DNA of 32,951 nucleotides from an uncultured Clostridia bacterium (GCA_937876205.1 CALEII010000064.1:1-32951), one strand, 5' to 3'. Shown: positions 15,157 to 22,712, counted from the stretch's first letter. The notes: a model not told the origin generated them from the sequence alone. Numbers and translations: made by a program.

Positions 15157-15405
15157 ATGAAAAAAGATAAGAAAAAAGATGAAGTAAAAACTCCGTCTAT
15201 GCTTGATAATGACGGTCAGCCGAAGAATGCCTTTGAGCAGGTGAATTTTTACGGCACTTATAACATTCAGCCTACACAGGCGTCTGACAACACCTATCCT
15301 GCAATCGGGCAAGGGCTTGACAGAAAAACTGCAGAAAGGCTCAGCAAAGAAGCTGACAGATGGCAGAAAGAAGACAGCAAAGTTCCGCAAAGACCGGGGA
15401 ACTGA
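15157..15405 (+). CDS. Small charged hypothetical protein
   Basis: An 82-residue hydrophilic protein starting MKKDKKKDE, with a middle segment FEQVNFYGTYNIQPTQASD and a charged end RLSKEADRWQKEDSKVPQ. No signal peptide, membrane segment or known motif is visible. The ATG at 15157 is chosen because GGGGTGA lies just upstream; a longer in-frame reading would overlap the previous gene. The hairpin around its RBS suggests low or controlled expression. It may be linked to the HprK-like gene just upstream, but nothing shows a function. Confidence 0.65.
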   Translation: MKKDKKKDEVKTPSMLDNDGQPKNAFEQVNFYGTYNIQPTQASDNTYPAIGQGLDRKTAERLSKEADRWQKEDSKVPQRPGN

Positions 15406-15406
15406 G

Positions 15407-15433
15407 CAATAATTTATATGCGATAAATTATTG
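15407..15433. repeat. Solo CAATAATTTA hairpin between convergent genes
   Basis: CAATAATTTAT (15407-15417) pairs with ATAAATTATTG (15423-15433) around ATGCG. It begins one base after the plus-strand stop and supplies CAA TAA, the last codon and stop of the minus-strand phosphodiesterase. The arms match the end hairpins of the element at 20318-20498. Confidence 0.75.
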
Positions 15434-16237
15434 TTTCTTCTTTATTGAATAAAAATGTATCACATTCATATCTTCATCCATATCAAGTCCGTGTGAGCCG
15501 CATTCACCGTCAATTTCGTGACATCCGTGGTCAGGCATAAAGCCGTAGAAGACATTGTGATGAGACCATTTTTTCTCTATTGCGTCTGCAAGCTCACTGT
15601 AAGCTTTTATATTATGTCTGAGTGCATTCATTGATGCTTCAGACTCGGGACCGTGCTTGTGCATTGTTCCGTCATAATTTCCGTTATAAATAACAATAAG
15701 GTCATAAATATCCTTATCAATCAGCTCAAGAGCCTTTGCATTTACTTTGTCAGCTGTGTCATAGATAAAATAGTCCATTTCACGCTCAAGAAAAATCATT
15801 GATATGCTGTCCCGTTCTGTTGAAACGATAGCACACTTTTTGCCTGCTTTAATAAAATAGTCAAAGAGGGTGTCAGTGCGCAGAACGGGCTTTTCATATT
15901 TTCTGATACCGTGCACCTCAGGCATAACACCCGTATACATAGATGCAAAGCACACCGGTGTAACGCTGGGCATAACAGAAAGCTTCGGCACTGCAAGGTC
16001 TGAACGCACTGCCGCATCTGCAAACATACCGGTATATTTCTGATAAAGCCACAATGCCACAGCATCGGGATTATAGAGCACGGCTCTGTCGGTTTTTTCC
16101 TCACCGAGCTTTCTCTCAGCCAGAGCCATTACCAGCGGATCAGGTTTTTCTGCCGCTTGAGATGTATCTATGCCGAACAGCTTACATACTGTTGCATTCA
16201 CACTTGTTATACAGATTGAATTATATATGTCAGACAT
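15428..16237 (-). CDS. Alkaline phosphatase-superfamily phosphodiesterase/pyrophosphatase-like protein
   Basis: A 269-residue protein of the type I phosphodiesterase/AP superfamily. PKLSVMPSVTPVCFASMYTG has the nucleophile Thr region and is followed by PEVHGI; IYNGNYDGTMHKHGPES is the second metal site, and GFMPDHGCHEIDGE with HGLDMDEDMNV the third. Members cleave phosphodiester or phosphoester bonds with two metal ions. No signal peptide is seen, so a cytoplasmic role is likely. It is shorter than many relatives but has all three motif groups. It has its own promoter and is convergent with the 82-residue gene. Its last Gln codon and stop come from the hairpin at 15407-15433. The start follows GAGGTAA. 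Confidence 0.82.
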   Translation of the reverse strand: MSDIYNSICITSVNATVCKLFGIDTSQAAEKPDPLVMALAERKLGEEKTDRAVLYNPDAVALWLYQKYTGMFADAAVRSDLAVPKLSVMPSVTPVCFASMYTGVMPEVHGIRKYEKPVLRTDTLFDYFIKAGKKCAIVSTERDSISMIFLEREMDYFIYDTADKVNAKALELIDKDIYDLIVIYNGNYDGTMHKHGPESEASMNALRHNIKAYSELADAIEKKWSHHNVFYGFMPDHGCHEIDGECGSHGLDMDEDMNVIHFYSIKKKQ

Positions 16238-16262
16238 TGCAATTACCTCTTTTCAGTAAGAG

Positions 16263-16291
16263 ATTTTAGCATTATTTTATCTTGTTTTCAA
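16263..16291 (-). promoter_or_regulatory. Sigma-A promoter of the phosphodiesterase gene
   Basis: Minus strand: TTGAAA (16286-16291), 17-bp spacer, TAAAAT (16263-16268). Confidence 0.55.
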
Positions 16292-16345
16292 TATAATTAA
16301 CAAAATATGTTTAATAACTTTGTGAAGTTTGGTCTGTTCATATCG

Positions 16346-16374
16346 TTGATTTTTTATTTATTATATGTTAAAAT
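16346..16374 (+). promoter_or_regulatory. Sigma-A promoter of serC-serA
   Basis: TTGATT (16346-16351), 17-bp spacer, TAAAAT (16369-16374), in very AT-rich sequence. Confidence 0.5.
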
Positions 16375-16430
16375 TATAACAAATTATTTTGGCGTAATAT
16401 TATGTTTTATTTATATTGGAGGTCATTATT

Positions 16431-17513
16431 ATGGCAAGAGTATTTAATTTCTCAGCAGGTCCCTCAATGCTCCCCGAAGAGGTACTCAAAAAGGCAGCAG
16501 AGGAAATGCTTGATTATCAGGGCAGCGGACAGTCTGTTATGGAAATGAGCCACCGTTCAAAGGTTTTCGATGCAATCATCAAGGATACAGAAAAGCTTTT
16601 CAGAGAGCTTTACAATATCCCCGAAAACTACAAGGTGCTTTTCCTTCAGGGCGGTGCTTCAACACAGTTTGCTGCAATCCCCCTCAACTTTATGAACGGC
16701 TCAGGCAAGGCTGATTTCATCATTACAGGTCAGTGGGCAAAGAAGGCTTATCAGGAGGCCGCAAAATACGGCGAAGCAAGAGCCGTTGCTTCATCTGCTG
16801 ACAAGACTTTCTCATACATTCCAAAGACAACAAAGGCTGACTTCGACCCCGAAGCTGACTATGTTTACATCTGTATGAACAACACAATTTACGGCACAAT
16901 CTTCCACGAGCTTCCCGATACAGGTGATGTTCCCCTTATCGCAGACGTTTCATCCTGCTTCCTTTCAGAGCCCCTTGACATCAGCAAGTTTGCTGTAGTT
17001 TACGGCGGTGCTCAGAAGAACGTTGCTCCCGCAGGTGTCACAATCTGCATCATCCGTGAGGATATGCTCGGCAAGGCAAGAGATATCACTCCCACAATGC
17101 TCAATTATCAGGTTATGGCTGATAATGATTCTCTTTACAATACTCCTCCCTGCTGGAACATCTATATCACAAAGCTTGTTCTTGAATGGATCAAGGATAT
17201 GGGCGGTCTTGAGGCTATGAAGGCAAGAAACGAAAAGAAGGCTAAGATTCTTTACGATTTCCTTGACAATTCAAAGATGTTCAAGGGCACAGTTGTTCCC
17301 GAGGACCGTTCACTTATGAATGTGCCTTTCGTTACAGACAGCGAAGAGCTCAATGCAAAATTCATCAAGGAAGCTACAGAAAACGGCTTCGTTAACCTCA
17401 AGGGTCACCGTTCAGTCGGCGGTATGAGAGCTTCAATCTACAACGCAATGCCCGTTGAAGGTGTTGAAAAGCTCGTTGAATTTATGGCAGCTTTTGAAGC
17501 AGCTAATTCATAA
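16431..17513 (+). CDS. serC: Phosphoserine aminotransferase
   Basis: A 360-residue PLP enzyme that converts 3-phosphohydroxypyruvate and glutamate to phosphoserine, step two of serine synthesis. The start region FNFSAGPSMLPEEVL, MEMSHRSK, LFLQGGASTQFAAIP and GGAQKN with the PLP-binding Lys are all SerC signatures; the end carries HRSVGGMRASIYNAMP. Length is normal. The ATG at 16431 is preceded by GGAGGT eight bases upstream; an in-frame ATG at 16416 would put that box inside the gene. serA follows after 13 bases, so the two form an operon; serB is not in the window. Confidence 0.97.
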   Translation: MARVFNFSAGPSMLPEEVLKKAAEEMLDYQGSGQSVMEMSHRSKVFDAIIKDTEKLFRELYNIPENYKVLFLQGGASTQFAAIPLNFMNGSGKADFIITGQWAKKAYQEAAKYGEARAVASSADKTFSYIPKTTKADFDPEADYVYICMNNTIYGTIFHELPDTGDVPLIADVSSCFLSEPLDISKFAVVYGGAQKNVAPAGVTICIIREDMLGKARDITPTMLNYQVMADNDSLYNTPPCWNIYITKLVLEWIKDMGGLEAMKARNEKKAKILYDFLDNSKMFKGTVVPEDRSLMNVPFVTDSEELNAKFIKEATENGFVNLKGHRSVGGMRASIYNAMPVEGVEKLVEFMAAFEAANS

Positions 17514-17526
17514 AAGGTGATTTAAT

Positions 17527-18657
17527 ATGTTTAATATTCTTACTCTCAATAAAATTTCAAAAACAGGTCTTGCAAATTTTGATTCTGCAAAGTATACCTG
17601 TGCTGATGATTTTGCAGCACCCGATGCTGTAATCGTCCGCAGTGCTTCAATGCACGAAATGGAAATTCCCGCATCAGTTCTTGCAATCGCAAGAGCAGGT
17701 GCAGGCTACAATAACATTCCTGTTGACGCTTGCACAGAAAAGGGCATCTGTGTGTTCAACACACCCGGTGCAAACGCAAACGCTGTTAAAGAGCTTGTTA
17801 TCTGCGGACTTCTTCTTGCTTCAAGAAGAATTGTTCCCTCAATTGACTGGTGCAGAACTCTCAAGGGTGAAGACGAAATCAGCAAGAAGATTGAAAAGGG
17901 CAAGTCAAACTTTGCAGGTCCCGAAATTATGGGCAAAACACTCGGTGTTATCGGTCTTGGTGCTATCGGTATCAAGGTATGTAATGCAGCTGTTGCTCTG
18001 GGTATGAGTGTTATCGGCTATGACCCCTATCTTTCAGACAAGGGTGCAGCAATGCTCGACTCTTCAGTTACCGTTACAGCAAAGCTTGATGAAATCTTCG
18101 TAAACAGCGATTATATCTCAGTTCACGCTCCTCTTACAGATTCAACAAAGAACATCGTCGGCAAAGAAACACTTGCAATGGCAAAGGACGGCGTAAGAGT
18201 TCTCAACTTTGCACGTGGCGGTCTTGTTGATAACGAAGCAATCGTTGAAGCAATCAAGAGTGGCAAATGTGCAGCTTACGCAACAGATTTCCCCACAGAC
18301 GAACAGCTTTGTCTCGACGGTGTTATTGCCCTGCCTCACCTCGGTGCTTCAACTCCCGAATCAGAAGAGAACTGTGCTGTTATGGCAGTCAACCAGATTG
18401 CAGAATACCTTGAAAAAGGTAATGTTGTGAACTCTGTAAATCTTCCCTGCATTTCAAAGGATATGACAGGCGGCAAGAGAATTACAGTTATCACAAAGGG
18501 TGATGTAAGTGCAGCAGTCCTTGCAGCAGCAGGCAGTGACGACGCTGTTTCAGCTGTAAGAAAAGATGTCGGCTATGTTATTGTTGACGGCGCAAAAGAC
18601 GATGCTGTTGATACAGTCAAGGCTGTTGACGGCGTAGTCGCAGTAAGAGCAATATAA
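17527..18657 (+). CDS. serA: D-3-phosphoglycerate dehydrogenase
   Basis: A 376-residue NAD-dependent dehydrogenase for step one of serine synthesis. ARAGAGYNNIPVDACTEKG, the dinucleotide fold GVIGLGAIGIKV, NFARGGLVDNEA with catalytic Arg, and LPHLGASTPESEENCA with the catalytic His are all present. Residues from about 315 form a short ACT-like C-terminal domain (KRITVITKGDV to VVAVRAI), which in related enzymes binds regulatory ligands such as serine. This is the short type, without the extra intervening domain. AGGTGA precedes the start. A hairpin follows the gene. Confidence 0.96.
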   Translation: MFNILTLNKISKTGLANFDSAKYTCADDFAAPDAVIVRSASMHEMEIPASVLAIARAGAGYNNIPVDACTEKGICVFNTPGANANAVKELVICGLLLASRRIVPSIDWCRTLKGEDEISKKIEKGKSNFAGPEIMGKTLGVIGLGAIGIKVCNAAVALGMSVIGYDPYLSDKGAAMLDSSVTVTAKLDEIFVNSDYISVHAPLTDSTKNIVGKETLAMAKDGVRVLNFARGGLVDNEAIVEAIKSGKCAAYATDFPTDEQLCLDGVIALPHLGASTPESEENCAVMAVNQIAEYLEKGNVVNSVNLPCISKDMTGGKRITVITKGDVSAAVLAAAGSDDAVSAVRKDVGYVIVDGAKDDAVDTVKAVDGVVAVRAI

Positions 18658-18684
18658 AATCAAATCAACAAAAAAGATATGAAA

Positions 18685-18712
18685 GAAGCACCCTCCGTAT
18701 GAAGGGTGCTTC
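18685..18712 (+). terminator. Hairpin after serA, probable terminator
   Basis: GAAGCACCCT (18685-18694) pairs perfectly with AGGGTGCTTC (18703-18712). The following sequence is AT-rich but not a clean T-run. Confidence 0.55.
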
Positions 18713-18721
18713 AGTTATATT

Positions 18722-18790
18722 TGCCTGACGGCAGGTTATATTGCTTCGCAGTTATATTTGGGCAAACCCCTTCAATAATTGCAATTATTG
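18722..18790. repeat. Short hairpin cluster and repeat fragment
   Basis: TGCC-tgac-GGCA is followed by a 23-base unit at 18735-18757 (centre TTGCTTCGCA) that recurs exactly at 22509-22531. The cluster ends with an 18-bp perfect palindrome, CAATAATTG/CAATTATTG (18773-18790), beside the stop of the MFS gene. It looks like a remnant of the same repeat families seen elsewhere in the window. Confidence 0.6.
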
Positions 18791-18791
18791 T

Positions 18792-20255
18792 TTAATCGTC
18801 CCATTCACAGCCCGTGACTGTTTCCATATCAACTCCGCTGGTGTCGTGTGTTTTCTTTATCATAACTGCAAGGGCGCCGATAAATGCGGGTACAAGCAGA
18901 GCAAATGACACAATTCCTGTCACGCTGTTACCCAGAATTGACATAAGAGGAAGTCCTATGATGTAAGACAGAGCAAAGCCCACAGCCGTAACAATAAACT
19001 GCGCTGACATTGTTGAAGAACGCAGATTTGTGGGCGAAGACTCACCTATCATCATTATAATAACATCATTTGTTGAATAATAACTGCCCACAAACGCTCC
19101 GCAAAGGAAGCCTACAAGATAGGCATTCCAGCCGAGTCTTGCTCCCACCGAGAACAGAATAAACATAACGACACAGTCTGTTGCAGTTGCAATTGCCGCC
19201 GCCTTTCTGCCGAGCTTTGAGTCAGAGATAAAGCCCATTATTACCTGCGCACAGGAGCAGCCTACAGGGAACATAAACAGTGCAGCCGTTACAGGGCCCA
19301 GACTGACGGCATCCATTACAGCATCACCCATTTCGGCAAAAAGTCCGTTTGCGACATAGTTCTGGGCATAGCCGTAAGACATAATAACCTGATAATTTAT
19401 TGAGCCGATGAAACCTACATTCGCAATGGCAGCAGTGATATAGAGCCACTTGAGCTGCTTGTGCTTCATTGCAAACTTAAGGGCATAAATCAAGCCTCCC
19501 TGAGCGTTTTCAGCGCTCTTTTTCTCTTTCTCTGCGGCTCTTTCTTCATCTGTCATCTTAAGATAACGCAGTCTTGAATCAATGAACGGGTCAGTCTCCC
19601 TTGCAAAAAGCAGTGCAACAAGACATGTAAACACACCGACAATCGCAGGGATAACATATACGTTTCTCCACTCTGAAGCGCTGTGCATAAGAGTTCTTCT
19701 GAGCAAAGGTATGAGCATAACACCCATATTTGCAACAAATTTGATTGATGAATAAATCCTTGCTCTGCTCTTTGACGGCGAGGATTCCATTATGTAAACC
19801 ACGTGCATATCGTGAGGAATAAAAAACTGCACAAGGCACGCACCTATAAAATACAGAAAAACATTGTTTGAAAGAAAGATTATGAGCATTGCAAAGCTCA
19901 TACCGAAAGTGTTGATGATAAGAAACTTTTTGCGTCCCCAACGGTCTGCAAGAGGTCTGTAAAGAAGTCCGATTGCCTGAAACGGCACAACAAGTATCGA
20001 CAACAGGTCCAGAAGACCAACCGAGCTCTCACCGAAATTCTGAAACAGGTCATTTGCTATTTCAGTTTTCATCAGAGTACCTATCTGTGACGCAATTTCA
20101 TCAGTTGCATAGATGAGCGTGATAAGCAACACAAGATAAACAAAATAAAGATTGCGTTTAGGACGTGCTTTTTCCCTTTCCCACTTCTTTATTTCCTTCT
20201 CACGCCTCAAACGGAGCCTCTCCTGTTTCTCAGGACTGATAACCTTCGTTGCCAT
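18792..20255 (-). CDS. Major facilitator superfamily transporter
   Basis: A 487-residue membrane protein with about 12 helices, two halves and a charged central loop rich in Glu/Lys (TDEERAAEKEKKSAEN). LLYRPLADRWGRKKFLIIN between helices 2 and 3 is the MFS motif A, and FISDSKLGRKAA is its counterpart in the second half. The N-terminus is long and basic. The substrate is unknown; sugars, organic acids and drugs are all possible. The ATG at 20255 follows AAGGAGAGG; a longer reading to 20315 would start upstream of the -10 box. It is a single-gene unit, with a repeat at each side. Confidence 0.88.
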   Translation of the reverse strand: MATKVISPEKQERLRLRREKEIKKWEREKARPKRNLYFVYLVLLITLIYATDEIASQIGTLMKTEIANDLFQNFGESSVGLLDLLSILVVPFQAIGLLYRPLADRWGRKKFLIINTFGMSFAMLIIFLSNNVFLYFIGACLVQFFIPHDMHVVYIMESSPSKSRARIYSSIKFVANMGVMLIPLLRRTLMHSASEWRNVYVIPAIVGVFTCLVALLFARETDPFIDSRLRYLKMTDEERAAEKEKKSAENAQGGLIYALKFAMKHKQLKWLYITAAIANVGFIGSINYQVIMSYGYAQNYVANGLFAEMGDAVMDAVSLGPVTAALFMFPVGCSCAQVIMGFISDSKLGRKAAAIATATDCVVMFILFSVGARLGWNAYLVGFLCGAFVGSYYSTNDVIIMMIGESSPTNLRSSTMSAQFIVTAVGFALSYIIGLPLMSILGNSVTGIVSFALLVPAFIGALAVMIKKTHDTSGVDMETVTGCEWDD

Positions 20256-20283
20256 AAAACCTCTCCTTTCCTCAGTATAATTA

Positions 20284-20312
20284 TTATATTCCAATATAAT
20301 AAACGTGTCAAG
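20284..20312 (-). promoter_or_regulatory. Sigma-A promoter of the MFS gene
   Basis: Minus strand: TTGACA (20307-20312), 17-bp spacer, TATAAT (20284-20289). The repeat element begins five bases upstream of the -35 box. Confidence 0.8.
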
Positions 20313-20317
20313 CAAAC

Positions 20318-20498
20318 AATAATTTATCGTTCCGATAAATTATTGTTGAAGTAAGAAGTAATAGGTAATAGTGAATAAGTGTGGAAGGGGCGTTGCCCCT
20401 TACCCTATTTATAATCGGGTGCGGGTGTCCCGCCCGAACTTCTTCACTCTTACTTCTTACCTATTACTTTACAATAATTTAGCTCCGCTAAATTATTG
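20318..20498. repeat. Palindromic miniature repeat element (MITE-like), copy E, complete
   Basis: A 181-base element without a gene. Both ends are hairpins with the same outer arms: CAATAATTTATCG-ttc-CGATAAATTATTG (20318-20346) and CAATAATTTAGC-tcc-GCTAAATTATTG (20472-20498). Inside are facing arms containing AGTAAGAAGTAATAGG and its inverted counterpart. The centre has AAGGGGC-gtt-GCCCCTT and a CGGG/CCCG stem. The central GTGGAAGGGGC..GCCCCTTA resembles the element at 10707-10890. It fills the gap between the MFS and ppa promoters. Confidence 0.75.
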
Positions 20499-20510
20499 AT
20501 CCTCTTTCTA

Positions 20511-20539
20511 TTGATTTTTTTATTCATTGGGTGTAGAAT
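20511..20539 (+). promoter_or_regulatory. Sigma-A promoter of the ppa operon
   Basis: TTGATT (20511-20516), 17-bp spacer, TAGAAT (20534-20539), 12 bases after the repeat element. Confidence 0.55.
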
Positions 20540-20570
20540 ATTATGTAATATTTTTTTCGGAGGCAATATT

Positions 20571-21110
20571 ATGGAAAACATATGGCATTCAATAAATCCT
20601 GAGAGAATAAAGCCCCACGACTTTATGGCAGTTGTAGAAATTCCCAAGGGAAGCAAAAAGAAATATGAGCTTGACAAAGAAACAGGTCTCATTATGCTTG
20701 ACAGAATTCTTCATACATCCACACACTATCCGGCAAATTACGGTTTTATTCCCCTCACATACGGTGATGACCTTGACCCTCTTGATGTGCTGGTTCTCTG
20801 CTCTGAGCCTCTTGACCCTCTCACACTTGTCAGATGCTATCCCATCGGCGTTATCAAAATGATGGATAACGGCAGAGGGGACGAAAAAATCATTGCAGTT
20901 CCCTACGGTGACCCCACATATAATGTTTACAGAAGCATCTTTGCACTTCCCAAGCACGTTTATGATGAAATGTCTCACTTCTTCAAGGTTTATAAATCAC
21001 TTGAGCACAAAGAAACAGTTGTTGACGATGTAAAGGATGCAGACGAAGCAATAAAAATCATCACTGAATGCATTGAAAACTACAAAACACATTTCAGCGA
21101 TGAAAAATAA
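20571..21110 (+). CDS. ppa: Family I inorganic pyrophosphatase
   Basis: A 179-residue soluble pyrophosphatase that splits PPi to two phosphates and pulls biosynthetic reactions forward. FMAVVEIPKGSKKKYELDK, THYPANYGFIP and the metal-binding signature DDLDPLDVLVL are all clear, as is VPYGDPTYN. Length matches the family. The ATG at 20571 follows CGGAGG; an upstream in-frame reading overlaps the promoter. First gene of a likely four-gene operon; the ECF gene starts 21 bases later. Confidence 0.96.
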   Translation: MENIWHSINPERIKPHDFMAVVEIPKGSKKKYELDKETGLIMLDRILHTSTHYPANYGFIPLTYGDDLDPLDVLVLCSEPLDPLTLVRCYPIGVIKMMDNGRGDEKIIAVPYGDPTYNVYRSIFALPKHVYDEMSHFFKVYKSLEHKETVVDDVKDADEAIKIITECIENYKTHFSDEK

Positions 21111-21131
21111 TTTCATAAGAGATGATATAAA

Positions 21132-21641
21132 ATGAAAAACAAAAAACTGATAAAGCTTGCAACAGCAGCTATGTTTGCCGCACTCATTACGGGGCTGACT
21201 TTCTTTCCGAAAATACCTATTCCCGGTGGCGGATATGTGCATCTCGGTGACGCAATGATTTATCTTACAGCGTCTTTTCTGCCTATGCCTTATGCAATGG
21301 CAGCTGCGGCAATCGGCGGCGGTCTTGCCGATATTCTTTCAGGCTTCGCATCGTATGCGCCGTTTACGGTTGCGGTCAAGGCTCTCCTGACAGTTTCATT
21401 TTCATACAAAAATGAAAAAATTCTCTCAAAAAGAAATTATATATCCCCTCTTGCAGGTCTTGTCATAACGCCCGTAATTTATTTTGCGGCAGACTCTCTG
21501 CTCTACGGAGTTACAGGAGCCTTACCGGGCATAATATGGAATGTGTGTCAGGCAGCAGCAAGCATTCTTGTTTATTATTTTCTGGGGACAGCATTCGACA
21601 AAATGCAGCTTAAAAAGAAATTATCAACAAAACTATATTAA
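21132..21641 (+). CDS. ECF transporter S-component-like membrane protein (TIGR04002-like)
   Basis: A 169-residue membrane protein with about five to six helices. The start KLATAAMFAALITGLTFF and the segments GGGYVHLGDAMIYL and GGGLADILSGFASYAPFT match small substrate-binding (S) components of energy-coupling-factor vitamin transporters. S components bind a vitamin or precursor and work with a shared ATPase module encoded elsewhere. The ligand is unknown. It lies between ppa and a radical SAM gene, 10 bases before the latter. As far as I recall, families of this kind occur beside small radical SAM proteins, which would fit. Confidence 0.75.
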   Translation: MKNKKLIKLATAAMFAALITGLTFFPKIPIPGGGYVHLGDAMIYLTASFLPMPYAMAAAAIGGGLADILSGFASYAPFTVAVKALLTVSFSYKNEKILSKRNYISPLAGLVITPVIYFAADSLLYGVTGALPGIIWNVCQAAASILVYYFLGTAFDKMQLKKKLSTKLY

Positions 21642-21651
21642 GGATCTCTTT

Positions 21652-22257
21652 ATGAATAATATTGTTTACACCTACGGCAATAAAATATATCTGAACATCA
21701 CAAACGCTTGTCCCTGCAACTGTGATTTCTGTGTGCGTAACAACACAGACGGTCTCGGCGATATGGGTAGCCTCTGGCTTTCTCACGAGCCTTCGCTTGA
21801 TGAAATCATTGCAGCTGTTGACAGTTTTGATTTTACCGGATACACAGACGTTGTTTTCTGTGGCTTCGGTGAGCCCACCTGCGCTCTTGAAAAGCTCTTA
21901 AAAACAGCCGAGCATATCAAAAAAACAAAAAACATAAAAATAAGACTCAACACAAACGGACTTTCTGACCTTATAAATAAAACAGACTGCTCAGCTGAGC
22001 GTATGGCAGGTCTTATTGACGCTGTTTCAATAAGCCTTAATGCTTCTGATGCAGAGAAATATGAAAATATCGTTCACCCGTCATTCGGACTCAAGTCCTT
22101 TGATGCGATGATAAAGTTCACTAAGGATGCCCAGAAATACATTCCCTGTGTTAAAATGACAGTTGTTGACACAATTGGCGAAGAAGAAATTGAAAAATGC
22201 AAAAAGCTTTGTGAAGACAACAAAATTGAGCTCAGAGTCAGAACTTATATAAAATAA
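21652..22257 (+). CDS. Minimal radical SAM protein (TatD-linked type)
   Basis: A 201-residue radical SAM enzyme. LNITNACPCNCDFCVRN has the CxxxCxxC motif for the SAM-binding [4Fe-4S] cluster, with an extra Cys inside; VVFCGFGEPTCALEKLL is the GGE-like SAM contact, and IRLNTNGL and VSISLNASD are later barrel strands. There is no extra C-terminal cluster domain. Size and motifs resemble the family named TatD-linked radical SAM proteins; no tatD gene is in the window. The reaction is unknown. The ATG at 21652 follows AAGGAT; a longer reading would overlap the previous gene deeply. The small zinc-ribbon gene starts 15 bases later. Confidence 0.85.
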   Translation: MNNIVYTYGNKIYLNITNACPCNCDFCVRNNTDGLGDMGSLWLSHEPSLDEIIAAVDSFDFTGYTDVVFCGFGEPTCALEKLLKTAEHIKKTKNIKIRLNTNGLSDLINKTDCSAERMAGLIDAVSISLNASDAEKYENIVHPSFGLKSFDAMIKFTKDAQKYIPCVKMTVVDTIGEEEIEKCKKLCEDNKIELRVRTYIK

Positions 22258-22272
22258 ATACGGAGGATTGAG

Positions 22273-22458
22273 ATGGATACTTTTCCTCAGACTGCTGACA
22301 CACCTGCAGAAAATATAATTTACTGCAGATACTGTCACAGAGAACTCAATGAATTATCACCTTACTCACTTAAAAAACGAATCCCGATGTGTGAATTCTG
22401 CGAAATAAAGCACAGGGAATTCACAGAAATAAAGTTACTTCAAAAAAAGAGGATGTAA
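22273..22458 (+). CDS. Small protein with a CxxC...CxxC zinc ribbon
   Basis: A 61-residue protein. YCRYCHRELNELSPYSLKKR followed by MCEFC gives two CxxC pairs about 20 residues apart, a typical zinc-ribbon spacing; the end is basic (KLLQKKRM). A good GGAGG box lies six bases before the ATG. It is last in the ppa, S-component, radical SAM run and probably works with the radical SAM protein, as an accessory or as a substrate; neither is shown. Confidence 0.7.
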   Translation: MDTFPQTADTPAENIIYCRYCHRELNELSPYSLKKRIPMCEFCEIKHREFTEIKLLQKKRM

Positions 22459-22459
22459 T

Positions 22460-22653
22460 GCGTGAGTGTCCTGAGGACACTCACGCAGTTTTATTCGCCT
22501 TACGGCGAGTTATATTGCTTCGCAGTTATATAATGCTTCGCATTGTGATATTGTCCTTCGGACAGTTTTATGCGAATAAAATAACACTGAAATCGAAGAT
22601 TTCAATATCACTATGCCGAAAAGTGCATAATATCACTCTTTCCGAAGGAAAGA
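22460..22653. repeat. Array of short hairpins with three-base loops
   Basis: Gene-free sequence made of consecutive hairpins: GCGTGAGTGTCC-tga-mirror (22460-22486), TCGCC-ttac-GGCGA, TGC-ttc-GCA, AATGC-ttc-GCATT, TGTCC-ttc-GGACA, GAAATC-gaa-GATTTC, TATGC..GCATA and TCTTTCC-gaa-GGAAAGA. Linkers are variants of GTTATAT or AATATCAC. TTTTATTCGC (22489-22498) pairs with GCGAATAAAA (22572-22581), closing four of the hairpins into a multibranch fold. The 23 bases at 22509-22531 are repeated at 18735-18757. Confidence 0.7.
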
Positions 22654-22712
22654 ATATCACTTAAAGTTAAAAGCGCACTTACTCACCACTTTTAGTGACA
22701 GTGCAAAAAAGT

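Noticed and set aside
16238..16430. T-box or riboswitch before serC
   Set aside because: The region is AT-rich with promoters only; no specifier stem, T-box sequence or terminator pair was seen.
22460..22653. CRISPR array
   Set aside because: Units are hairpins with changing stems and no uniform 20-40 base repeats or unique spacers; no cas genes are present.
22458..22664. 68-residue open frame across the hairpin array
   Set aside because: Composed of the repeat hairpins themselves; not protein-like.
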